From Actinomycetes bacterium (GTDB lineage: Bacteria > Actinomycetota > Actinomycetes > Propionibacteriales > Propionibacteriaceae), in assembly GCA_023393755.1 (NCBI GenBank), contig JAEXCA010000010.1, positions 1-31,691 on the forward strand: 31,691 nt of DNA. The letters are read 5' to 3'. The position numbers and the translations under genes were made by a program. Position 1 is the stretch's first letter; the number at the start of each line of letters is the position of its first letter. Below, piece after piece: positions 1-7,286 of the stretch. Below the pieces are notes generated by a model that worked only from the letters and a program-made list of their open reading frames with translations, was not told where the DNA came from and searched no databases.

Positions 1-755
1 CCACTCCGCCGCCGGATGATGCTCTGACCGCCGCGCAGGTCGAGAAGGTCAGGGACACCCGGATCTTCTTCGCCCACCGCTCGGTCGGCGGCAATGTCCT
101 GGATGGCCTGGACGACCTCCGGTCCCAGTACCGGGTGGCGGATCCCGAGACGGTCAACCTCAATGACCGTTCCGTCTCCGCCATCCCCGCCAGCGGGCCC
201 GCGCTCGTCGATGCCCTGGTCGGGGTGAACGGCGACCCGATCGGCAAGCTCGACGAGTTCGCCGACTACCTGCGAAGCGGCGTCGGCGACCGGGTCGATG
301 TCGCCCTGATCAAGTTCTGCTACTCCGACATCCGGGAGTCCAGCGGACCGGGGTTCGACAGCATCGACGAGCTGTTCAAGACCTACGCCGCCACCATGGC
401 CGAACTCGAGCGGGCCTACCCGCAGGTCACCTTCGTCTATGCGACCATCCCGGTGGAGAACCTCGAGATCAAGGGCGGCCGCACTCCCGGCCTGGCCAGG
501 CACAACGCCAATCGCGCGCGGTTCAACGCGCTGGTGCGCGCTCACGCCGGCACCAGCCGGCCGCTGTGGGATGTCGCCAGACTGGAGTCGATCGGCCCGG
601 ACGGCAGCCGCTACGTCACCACCTACGACGGCAGCTCCCATGAGGGCCTGCACCCGGACTACACCCGGGACGGCGGCCACCTCAACGATCGGGCGGGGCT
701 CGGCAGGAAGGCCGTCGCGGCCGAACTGGTGCGCCAGATCGCCAAGCTGTCCTAG
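1..755 (+). CDS. SGNH/GDSL-hydrolase-like protein, 5' end cut by window
   Basis: The reading frame is open from base 3 to a TAG at 753-755, so the start lies outside the window. The visible part is about 250 residues. It has an FFAHRSVGGNV block near the left edge, a central VDVALIKFCYSDI block and a C-terminal RDGGHLN block. These resemble the first, third and D-x-x-H blocks of SGNH hydrolases, with the usual GDS replaced by AHRSVG. The same three blocks occur in the gene at 8361-9185 on the other strand, so the two are paralogues. By family knowledge such proteins are esterases or acetyltransferase-like enzymes acting on glycans outside the membrane; the substrate here is unknown. The gene runs convergently into the glycosyltransferase at 786. 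Confidence 0.75.
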   Translation, partial: TPPPDDALTAAQVEKVRDTRIFFAHRSVGGNVLDGLDDLRSQYRVADPETVNLNDRSVSAIPASGPALVDALVGVNGDPIGKLDEFADYLRSGVGDRVDVALIKFCYSDIRESSGPGFDSIDELFKTYAATMAELERAYPQVTFVYATIPVENLEIKGGRTPGLARHNANRARFNALVRAHAGTSRPLWDVARLESIGPDGSRYVTTYDGSSHEGLHPDYTRDGGHLNDRAGLGRKAVAAELVRQIAKLS

Positions 756-764
756 CCGCTGAGC

Positions 765-798
765 GTCGGCCGGCGGACAGCAGGGTCAGCCGGCCGAC
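765..798. terminator. Perfect 10-bp hairpin between convergent genes
   Basis: GTCGGCCGGC at 765-774 pairs perfectly with GCCGGCCGAC at 789-798 around a 14-base loop. It lies just after the SGNH gene stop (755), and its right arm overlaps the 3' end of the opposing glycosyltransferase gene. Position and symmetry suggest a bidirectional terminator, but neither strand has a clear T-tract, so this is a candidate only. Confidence 0.4.
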
Positions 799-1736
799 CG
801 CGAAGGTCCCGGCAGCGAGGCCCAGCTGCTCTCCGCCAGGACGGTACGCAGAATGACCCGATGCGGAGCCTGGTAGGACCGCAGCAACTCGTGCAGGACG
901 ACCACCGCCCGGTAGAGCGCGGCGTAGGGCCGGTGGTGGTGCTTGCGCACATAGCGGATGCGGTTGACCGTGAGCAGCGCGTCCAGCGCCACCGACGACC
1001 CCGATCCGCCCTGGTCGTGCTGCACCACGGCGGCGGGCTCGTACCAGGCCTCCCCGCCGAGATCCCGGGTGCGCCGGAAGAAGTCGGTCTCCTCGGAGTA
1101 GAGGAAGAACGATTCGTCCCACTCCCCGACCCGCTCCGCGAACCGGGGATCGATCAGCAGCGCGGCACCGGACGCCCAGTCCACCCGAGCGGCCCGCTGG
1201 TAGTCGGCCGGGGACAGCAGGTTCTCGCTCAACGGCGCCGGACGGTTCGACAGCCGGCTGCCGACCAGGGCGTCCACCAACCCACCCAGCAGGCTCGGCT
1301 CCCGGTGCAGCGAGAGGTAGGTCTCCCCCTCCCGGTCCATGATCCTCGGGACGACGATGGCGGCCCCGGTCGTCCTCATCCGGTCGAGCAGCCCGGCGAT
1401 GCAGCCCGGCTGCACCTCCAGGTCGGGGTTCAGCACCAGTCGCGGCTCGTCCGGGCCGGCCAACCGGGCGGCCGCGTTGACCCCGGCGGCGTAGCCGAGG
1501 TTGCCGCCCACCTCGACAACCGTCACATCGGCGTGCCCCGCGAGACGCCGAAGGGTGCCATCGGTGGACGCGTTGTCGGCCACGATCACCCGCAGCCGAT
1601 GGGATGCCGCCTCCCGGCGCAGCGAACTGATCAGCCGCTCGATGTCCTGTTCGCTCTGGTAGGTCACCACCAGCACGGCCAGGTCGGCCGGTTCCGCCGG
1701 CCCGGCGAACCGCGTGTCCGTCGCCGGCGTACTCAT
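786..1736 (-). CDS. Glycosyltransferase family 2 (WbbL/rhamnosyltransferase-like)
   Basis: This is a cytoplasmic GT-A fold glycosyltransferase, about 316 residues from the ATG at 1736. The N-terminal strand VLVVTYQSEQDI leads to the nucleotide-binding ADNASTDGT block, and the sequence then carries GNLGYAAGVN and the NPDLEV metal-binding region. The acceptor-side block DESFFLYSEETDF is followed by a late histidine in VVQHDQGGS. This combination is typical of WbbL-type rhamnosyltransferases that extend a lipid-linked sugar; the donor specificity is an inference. In-frame alternative starts lie at 1745 (GTG) and 1766 (ATG), and none has a convincing ribosome-binding site. It is transcribed away from the ACP operon, from a shared 250-base divergent region. 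Confidence 0.85.
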   Translation of the reverse strand: MSTPATDTRFAGPAEPADLAVLVVTYQSEQDIERLISSLRREAASHRLRVIVADNASTDGTLRRLAGHADVTVVEVGGNLGYAAGVNAAARLAGPDEPRLVLNPDLEVQPGCIAGLLDRMRTTGAAIVVPRIMDREGETYLSLHREPSLLGGLVDALVGSRLSNRPAPLSENLLSPADYQRAARVDWASGAALLIDPRFAERVGEWDESFFLYSEETDFFRRTRDLGGEAWYEPAAVVQHDQGGSGSSVALDALLTVNRIRYVRKHHHRPYAALYRAVVVLHELLRSYQAPHRVILRTVLAESSWASLPGPSRSAG

Positions 1737-1866
1737 GAGCCGCACATGCTCACCGGCGCACCCCATGCGTCCGCCCGCAATCTCGCTCCTCGGACTGCCG
1801 CCGAGCCTGGGCCCGCGATGCCTCCAGCCCTAGAACGGTCCCCATCCGTGCCTCTCAAACCTGAAC

Positions 1867-1959
1867 GCTCCCCCGTCCTTTGGGGCCCCGTCGCGGGGCC
1901 GGCTGGGAGCAGCCTGTCGAGCATAGTAGTATGGCCCGCGTCCGGTGGGGGCCGGACGC
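1867..1959. promoter_or_regulatory. Divergent intergenic region with two GC-rich hairpins ahead of the ACP operon
   Basis: Two inverted repeats sit in the space between the divergent glycosyltransferase and the ACP gene. The first is GGCCCCG/CGGGGCC (1884-1890 and 1894-1900), nested inside GCTCCC/GGGAGC (1867-1872 and 1905-1910). The second is GCGTCCGG/CCGGACGC (1938-1945 and 1952-1959) around a TGGGGG loop. Neither is followed by a T-tract, and no gene ends here, so an operator or 5'-leader structure fits better than a terminator. A TAGTAT at 1927-1932 could be a -10 box for the operon, but no good -35 is visible. Confidence 0.4.
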
Positions 1960-1987
1960 CATATCAGACTGTTCGGGGGAACTAACT

Positions 1988-2257
1988 ATGGAAACGCAGA
2001 TTGCTGCGCAGTTGCGGGAGTTCATCTCCAGCGCCTACCTCTTCGGCGACGACTCGCGGATGCCGGCCGACGCCGATTCGCTGCTGGAGACCGGCGTGTT
2101 GGACTCCACCGGCGTGCTGGAGCTCATCGAGTTCCTCGAGGAGACCTTCGGCTTCACCGTCGAGGACGCCGAGACCGTGCCGGAGAACCTGGGCAGCATC
2201 GCCGGCCTCACCCGGTACGTGCTGAGCAAGACCGGCCAGGAGGCGGGCGCGGCGTGA
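1988..2257 (+). CDS. Acyl carrier protein
   Basis: An 89-residue four-helix carrier protein. The segment LLETGVLDSTGVLELIEFLEE is the helix-II region of carrier proteins. Ser40 in the DS pair is the expected site for 4'-phosphopantetheine, followed by EETFGFTV and the helix-III segment. The ATG at 1988 is chosen because GGGGGA at 1975-1980 lies 7 bases upstream; the longer open frame to 1880 has no such site. The gene heads an operon in which every following junction to the ABC transporter overlaps. It probably carries an acyl or aminoacyl group supplied by the AMP ligase at 11956 after activation by the AcpS at 13484. That partnership is inferred from proximity and from the absence of any other carrier with the serine in the window. 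Confidence 0.9.
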   Translation: METQIAAQLREFISSAYLFGDDSRMPADADSLLETGVLDSTGVLELIEFLEETFGFTVEDAETVPENLGSIAGLTRYVLSKTGQEAGAA

Positions 2258-2463
2258 CCGCCGTCCGGCCGGAGCTGATCCTGGCCGAGTTCGCTCGCCT
2301 GCGCGACGCGAATCCCGATCCTGCGCTGGAAGCGGTGCGCATGGCGCTCCTCGTCGAGGACGCCTTCGGGATCACGCTCAGCGGCCGGCAGATCGACCCG
2401 GCCGTGCTCTGCGACCCAGAGTCGCTGCGGAACCTGGTCGACGTCTCCGCCACGCCACGCTGA
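2254..2463 (+). CDS. Second ACP-like small protein lacking the phosphopantetheine serine
   Basis: A 69-residue protein from a GTG at 2254 that overlaps the ACP stop (GTGA). A perfect AGGAGG at 2239-2244 fixes this start. The segment ALEAVRMALLVEDAFGITLS aligns by eye with helix II and the following loop of the preceding ACP (matching VLELIEFLEETFGFTV). The DS pair there corresponds to Pro23-Ala24 here, so the serine is absent. This looks like a degenerate carrier protein that cannot be phosphopantetheinylated, and it could serve as a docking or structural partner. The homology is weak because the protein is so short; an unrelated small helical protein is possible. Its stop overlaps the asnB start (TGATG). 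Confidence 0.75.
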   Translation: MTAVRPELILAEFARLRDANPDPALEAVRMALLVEDAFGITLSGRQIDPAVLCDPESLRNLVDVSATPR

Positions 2464-4454
2464 TGTGCGGCATCTGCGGGATCGTCACCACCGGTCCGGA
2501 ACCCGACCTCGCCGTTGTCACCGCGATGATGGGACGGCTGCACCATCGCGGCCCGGACGGCAGCGGCTATCTGCGCGACCATCGTGCCGTGCTCGGCCAC
2601 ACCCGGCTGTCGCTGATCGACTTCGCCGGCGGCGCCCAGCCGATCGGCAATGAGGACGGCTCGTTGTGGGTCACCTTCAACGGCGAGATCTTCAACTACG
2701 TCGAGATCGGTGAGGAGTTGCGCGAGCGCGGGCACGTCTTCGCCACCCGCAGCGACACCGAGGTGATCGTCCACGCCTACGAGGAGTGGGGCGCCGACTG
2801 CTTCAACCGGTTCAACGGCCAGTGGGCGGTCGGGTTGTGGGATCGCCGGGCCAACCGGCTGATCCTGGCCCGGGACCGGATGGGCGTCCGTCCGTTGTAC
2901 TACCACCTGGCGCCGGGACGGATCGCCTTCGCCTCCGAGGTGAAGGCGCTGTTCGCCGATCCCACGATCCCACGGGAGTTCGACCCGGCCGGGCTCGACC
3001 AGGTGCTCACCTACTGGTCGGCGGTCGCGCCCAGGACGCCGTTCGCCGGGATCTCGCAGCTGCCGCCGGGCCACGTCGGATACTTCGACGAGGCGGGCTT
3101 CCGCAGCGAGCCGTTCTGGCGGATCGACTTCCCACCGCGCGGTGAGGAACCGGGGCAGGAGCTCAACGAGAACGCCGAGCGGCTGCGCGACCTGGTGGTC
3201 CAGGCCACCCGGCTGCGGTTCGAACGCTCCGACTTCCCGGTCGGCGCCTACCTCTCCGGCGGGATCGACTCGGCGGTCACCGCCGCGGCCATCCGCCACT
3301 TCACCGATGCCGACCTGGCCACCTTCTCGTTGCGCTTCGCCGACGCCGAGTTCGACGAGGGCCACTACCAGCAGCAGATGGTCGAGCAGTTGGGCACCCA
3401 CCACCGCGACATCGTGGTGACCAACCGCGACATCGCCGAGGTCTTCCCGCAGGTGGTCTGGCATGCCGAGGCTCCCATCCTGCGCACCGCCCCGGCGCCG
3501 CTGTTCCTGCTCTCCAAGCTGGTCCGCGGCAGCGGCTACAAGGTGGTCGTGACCGGCGAGGGCGCCGACGAGGTGCTCGGTGGCTACGACATCTACCGCG
3601 AGGCCAAGGTGCGGGAGTTCTGGGCCCGCGACCCCGACTCCGCGGTGCGCAGCCGGGCCGCCGAACTGCTCTACCCGTGGATGGCCCGCAATCCCGGCCA
3701 GGCGCCGGCCTTCGCCCGCAGCTTCTTCGGCCAGGATCTCGATCCGGCCGATCCGGCGCTGTCGCACCGGCCGCGGTGGAACTCCACGGCGGTCCTGAAG
3801 ACGATGCTCACCCAGGGGGTCCGCAGCGCCATCGCCGAAGCCGCCGAGCCCGAGGTCACCAGCCGGATGCCGGTCGGAAGCGAGAACTGGGATTCGCTGA
3901 GCCGCGCGCAGTGGCTGGAGATGACCACCCTCCTCCCCGGCTACATCCTGGCCTCGCAGGGCGACCGGATGCTGATGGCGAACTCCGTCGAGGGCCGGTT
4001 CCCGTTCCTCGACCGGGACGTCATCGAGTTCGCCAACGCCCTGCCGGCCCGGCACAAGCTCTTCGGCCTGGACGAGAAGTTCCTGCTCAAGCAGGCCTTC
4101 GCCGATCTGGTGCCGGCGTCCATCCTGAACCGGCCCAAGCAGCCGTACCGGGCCCCGGACGCCGCCAGCTTCTTCTTCGGCGGCGCCACCCCGGCCTGGC
4201 TGGACGAGGTGCTCGCGCCGGACGCGCTGCTGGCGGCCGGCATCTTCGACCCACGCCAGGTCGCCGGCCTGGTCGCCAAGGCGAAGGCCCGCAGCGGCCG
4301 GTTCGGCAACACCGACAACATGCGGGTGGTCGCCGTGGTCTCCACCCAGTTGATCCACAGTCAGTTCATCGCCGGGTCGTCACCCGATTCCCCGGCTCCG
4401 CCGCAACCCGTCCACATCATCGACCTGGTCGCATCTGAAAGGAATGACCGATGA
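2463..4454 (+). CDS. asnB: Asparagine synthase (glutamine-hydrolysing), AsnB family
   Basis: A 663-residue class-II amidotransferase. Cys2 after the initiator Met (MCGICGI) is the glutaminase nucleophile, and HHRGPDGSG, RLSLIDF and FNGEIFNY are the classical N-terminal blocks. The ATP-pyrophosphatase P-loop SGGIDSAV is at residues 265-272, and VTGEGADEVLGGY follows further down. The family adenylates a carboxylate and transfers ammonia from glutamine to give an amide. The substrate may be aspartate, but members in polysaccharide and natural-product loci often amidate sugars, lipids or peptides. The ATG at 2463 overlaps the preceding stop (TGATG), and its own stop overlaps the next start (ATGA), so it is translated as part of the ACP operon. 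That context favours a specialised substrate over asparagine supply; this is an inference. Confidence 0.92.
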   Translation: MCGICGIVTTGPEPDLAVVTAMMGRLHHRGPDGSGYLRDHRAVLGHTRLSLIDFAGGAQPIGNEDGSLWVTFNGEIFNYVEIGEELRERGHVFATRSDTEVIVHAYEEWGADCFNRFNGQWAVGLWDRRANRLILARDRMGVRPLYYHLAPGRIAFASEVKALFADPTIPREFDPAGLDQVLTYWSAVAPRTPFAGISQLPPGHVGYFDEAGFRSEPFWRIDFPPRGEEPGQELNENAERLRDLVVQATRLRFERSDFPVGAYLSGGIDSAVTAAAIRHFTDADLATFSLRFADAEFDEGHYQQQMVEQLGTHHRDIVVTNRDIAEVFPQVVWHAEAPILRTAPAPLFLLSKLVRGSGYKVVVTGEGADEVLGGYDIYREAKVREFWARDPDSAVRSRAAELLYPWMARNPGQAPAFARSFFGQDLDPADPALSHRPRWNSTAVLKTMLTQGVRSAIAEAAEPEVTSRMPVGSENWDSLSRAQWLEMTTLLPGYILASQGDRMLMANSVEGRFPFLDRDVIEFANALPARHKLFGLDEKFLLKQAFADLVPASILNRPKQPYRAPDAASFFFGGATPAWLDEVLAPDALLAAGIFDPRQVAGLVAKAKARSGRFGNTDNMRVVAVVSTQLIHSQFIAGSSPDSPAPPQPVHIIDLVASERNDR

Positions 4455-5467
4455 CAGATCCCCGCCCGTTCGGGCCCGACAGCCTCGCCATCGACCTCGC
4501 GGCGGAGACGGAGCGCATCAGTCAGCGCATCCGGGAGTACCTGACCGCCACCAAGCGGAAGGGCGCCGTGGTGGCGCTCTCCGGCGGCATCGACTCCAGT
4601 GTGACCGCGGCGCTGTGCGTGCACGCCCTCGGCAGCAAGCGGGTGTTCGGCCTGCACATGCCCGAGCGTGCCTCCTCGCCGGAGACCATCCAGCTCAGCA
4701 CCTCGATCTCCGACACCTTCGGGTTCGACTCGGTGCTGGAGGAGATCGCCGACCCGCTGGACGCGGCCGGCTGCTACCGCCGCTACGACGAGTCCGTCCG
4801 CAAGGTCGTCGGAGAGTACGGCCCCGGCTGGAAGTCGAAGATCGTCCTGCCGAGCGTGACCGACACCGACGCGCTGCGGATCTACTCCGTCGTGGTGGAG
4901 GATCCCGACGGCAACCAGAGCAAGCACCGGCTGACCACGGAGGCCTACCTGGGGATCGTCGCCGCGACCAACTTCAAGCAGCGGATCCGCAAGATGATGG
5001 AGTACTACCACGCCGACCGGCTGAACTACATCACCACCGGCACGCCGAACCGGCTGGAGTACGACCAGGGCTTCTTCGTGAAGCTGGGTGACGGTTCGGC
5101 CGACATCAAGCCGATCGCCCACCTGTACAAGTCGCAGGTCTATGCCCTGGCCGAGCACCTCGGGGTCCCGGAGGCGGTGCGCACCCGTCCGTCCACCACC
5201 GACACCTACTCGTTGGCCCAGTCGCAGGAGGAGTTCTACTTCTCGCTCCCCTACCAGCGGATGGACCTGTGCCTGTACGGGCTCAACAACGGCGTCCCGC
5301 TGACCGAGGTCGCCGCCGCCACCGACCTGACCGAGGAGCAGGTCGAGCGGGTGTACCGCGACATCGAGCAGAAGCGGAAGACCACCCAGTACCTGCACCT
5401 GGTGCCGGAGCTGATCACCGACATCCCTGAGATCTCGCACCAGCTCGAACCCGGGGCAGGCGCATGA
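4451..5467 (+). CDS. NAD synthase (NadE)-like ATP-pyrophosphatase ligase
   Basis: A 338-residue protein with the NadE synthetase fold. The P-loop SGGIDSS is at residues 44-50. Family blocks include ATNFKQRIRKMMEY, TGTPNRLEYDQGFF, GDGSADIKPIAHLYKSQV and a C-terminal QKRKTTQYLHL. It has no nitrilase-type glutaminase domain, so ammonia must come from solution or a partner. It is longer than a typical ammonia-dependent NadE (about 275 residues), with extra sequence between the P-loop and the TNFKQR block. The known reaction is amidation of nicotinic acid adenine dinucleotide. Its place between asnB and an ABC exporter argues for another carboxylate, though a housekeeping role cannot be excluded. 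AAAGGA lies 7 bases before the ATG, which overlaps the asnB stop. Confidence 0.85.
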   Translation: MTDPRPFGPDSLAIDLAAETERISQRIREYLTATKRKGAVVALSGGIDSSVTAALCVHALGSKRVFGLHMPERASSPETIQLSTSISDTFGFDSVLEEIADPLDAAGCYRRYDESVRKVVGEYGPGWKSKIVLPSVTDTDALRIYSVVVEDPDGNQSKHRLTTEAYLGIVAATNFKQRIRKMMEYYHADRLNYITTGTPNRLEYDQGFFVKLGDGSADIKPIAHLYKSQVYALAEHLGVPEAVRTRPSTTDTYSLAQSQEEFYFSLPYQRMDLCLYGLNNGVPLTEVAAATDLTEEQVERVYRDIEQKRKTTQYLHLVPELITDIPEISHQLEPGAGA

Positions 5468-7269
5468 CCGACCCCGAACCCAGGAAACCGGCCAAGGGCC
5501 TGCGCGCGCTCGCCAGCACCCGCGTGGCCTGGCGGCGGATGTCGCCCTTCTTCCGCGACTCCCGCGCGCGCATCGTCCTACTGGTGGTCCTGGCCGTGAC
5601 GGCCGGCGTGGTGGAGGCGTCGGTGCTGGCGCTGATCGCCGCCATGACCGTCTCGCTGTCGGAGGGAGCGGCCACCACGCCGCTGAGCCTGGGTCCGCTG
5701 AAGGTCGACATGCCGCAGGCGATCACCTTCGCGGTGGCCATCGCCCTCACCCTCGCCCGCGCGGTCCTCCAGATCTTCCTGGCCTACCTGCCCGCGCAGA
5801 TGAGCTCCCGGGTGATGGCCGACCTTCGCAACCAGATGTTCGACGCCTTCACCGGCTCTGCCTGGTCGACCAAGACCACCGAGCGTGAGGGCACCTTCCA
5901 GACGGTGATGACCCAGAGCATCACCAACGCCGCCCAGTCCATCATCGGGCTCGGCAACGGCGTGACGGCGACGATCATGTTCACCATGATGGTCGTCGCG
6001 GCGATCATGCAGAACGCGGTCGCCGCGCTGGTGATGGCGGTCGCCGCCCTGCTGCTCTTCTTCGCCCTGCGGCCGTTGTCCCGGACGCTGCGCCGGCACG
6101 CCAAGCAGCTGAGCACGGAGGCGATGGAGTTCACCGAGAGCGTCCAGGAGATCGTGCAGGTGGCCGAGGAGACCGAGGTCTTCGGCGCCACCCCGACCTA
6201 CGTCGAGCGGTTCCGCCGCCGGGTGGATGCCGTGCGAAAGCCCCATGCCCGCACCCGCTTCCTCTCCGGCGCGCTCCCGGCGCTGTACCAGAGCGTGGCC
6301 CTGTTCATGCTGGTGATCGCGCTGATCGCCGTCTCCGTGGCCGGAGCCGGACAGCTCGCCGCCCTGGCCGCGGTCATCCTGATGCTGATCCGGGCACTCA
6401 CCTACGCCCAGCAGATCCAGACCGCGGTCACCGCGATCGACGAGCGGGTGCCGTTCATGAACCAGGTGGTGGACGCGCTGCAGCTCTACCGGGACAACCC
6501 GCAGCAGGACGGTCCCGACGAACTGGACGCAGTCACCACCCTGGAGTTGGCCAACGCCTCCTTCGCCTACCGCCCGGGTGTTGACGTGCTGCACGACGTC
6601 AGCTTCGGGCTGCGCAAGGGCGAGTCGATCGGCATCGTCGGGCCCTCCGGCGCCGGCAAGTCGTCGATCGTCCAGTTGATGCTGCGGCTCCGCGAGCCGA
6701 ACGCCGGCGCTATCCTGGTCAACGGCTCTGATGTGCGCAGGATCAAGCGCTCGTCCTGGCAGCGGAAAGTCGCCTACGTACCGCAGAACTCCCAGCTGGT
6801 GTGGGGCACGGTGCGGGACAACATCCGGTTCTACCGCGACTGGCTGGACGACGACCAACTCGAGCAGGCCGCGCGGCGGGCCCGGATCCACGACGAGATC
6901 ATGACCTGGCCGAAGGGGTACGACACCGAGATCGGTCAGCGGGTCAGCGCGATCTCCGGCGGACAGCGTCAGCGGATCTGCCTGGCGCGGGCGCTGGCCG
7001 GCGATCCCGAGGTGCTGGTGCTGGACGAGCCCACCAGCGCGCTCGACGTCCGCTCCGAGGAGGCGGTCGGTGAGTCGCTGGAGGAGATCAAGTCCGACGT
7101 GCTGCTGGTGCTGATCGCCCACCGGCTCTCCACCCTGTCGGTGTGCGACCGGATCGTGGTGATGGTCGACGGCCGGGTGTCGGCGATCGGTACCCATGCC
7201 GACCTGATGGATCACAGCGAGTTCTTCCGCGAGGTCAACGAGATCACCCAGCGGCAGAACAACCCCTGA
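5464..7269 (+). CDS. ABC exporter, fused membrane and ATPase domains (MsbA/PglK type)
   Basis: A 601-residue half-transporter expected to work as a homodimer. Residues about 35-330 hold the hydrophobic transmembrane segments (for example IVLLVVLAVTAGVVEASVLAL and ATIMFTMMVVAAIMQN). The C-terminal nucleotide-binding domain has Walker A GPSGAGKSS from residue 393, signature SGGQRQR from 498, Walker B with LDEPTSALD from 520 and the switch histidine at 553 (IAHRLS). The ATG overlaps the NadE-like stop (ATGA). Relatives flip lipid-linked oligosaccharides or export lipids and small molecules. In this operon it could export the ACP-derived product, or serve as the repeat-unit flippase, since no Wzx-type flippase gene is seen in the window. 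I cannot decide between the two. Confidence 0.93.
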   Translation: MTDPEPRKPAKGLRALASTRVAWRRMSPFFRDSRARIVLLVVLAVTAGVVEASVLALIAAMTVSLSEGAATTPLSLGPLKVDMPQAITFAVAIALTLARAVLQIFLAYLPAQMSSRVMADLRNQMFDAFTGSAWSTKTTEREGTFQTVMTQSITNAAQSIIGLGNGVTATIMFTMMVVAAIMQNAVAALVMAVAALLLFFALRPLSRTLRRHAKQLSTEAMEFTESVQEIVQVAEETEVFGATPTYVERFRRRVDAVRKPHARTRFLSGALPALYQSVALFMLVIALIAVSVAGAGQLAALAAVILMLIRALTYAQQIQTAVTAIDERVPFMNQVVDALQLYRDNPQQDGPDELDAVTTLELANASFAYRPGVDVLHDVSFGLRKGESIGIVGPSGAGKSSIVQLMLRLREPNAGAILVNGSDVRRIKRSSWQRKVAYVPQNSQLVWGTVRDNIRFYRDWLDDDQLEQAARRARIHDEIMTWPKGYDTEIGQRVSAISGGQRQRICLARALAGDPEVLVLDEPTSALDVRSEEAVGESLEEIKSDVLLVLIAHRLSTLSVCDRIVVMVDGRVSAIGTHADLMDHSEFFREVNEITQRQNNP

Positions 7270-7286
7270 GGTAGCGTGCCCTGATC

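Noticed and set aside
2208..4358. Minus-strand open frame of 716 codons opposite asnB
   Set aside because: The + strand frame has complete AsnB motifs; the antisense translation is low-complexity (His/Gly/Asp/Arg-rich), as usual for shadows in high-GC DNA. The same applies to the long antisense frames at 5578-7215, 9248-10717, 18187-19809 and 29226-31172.
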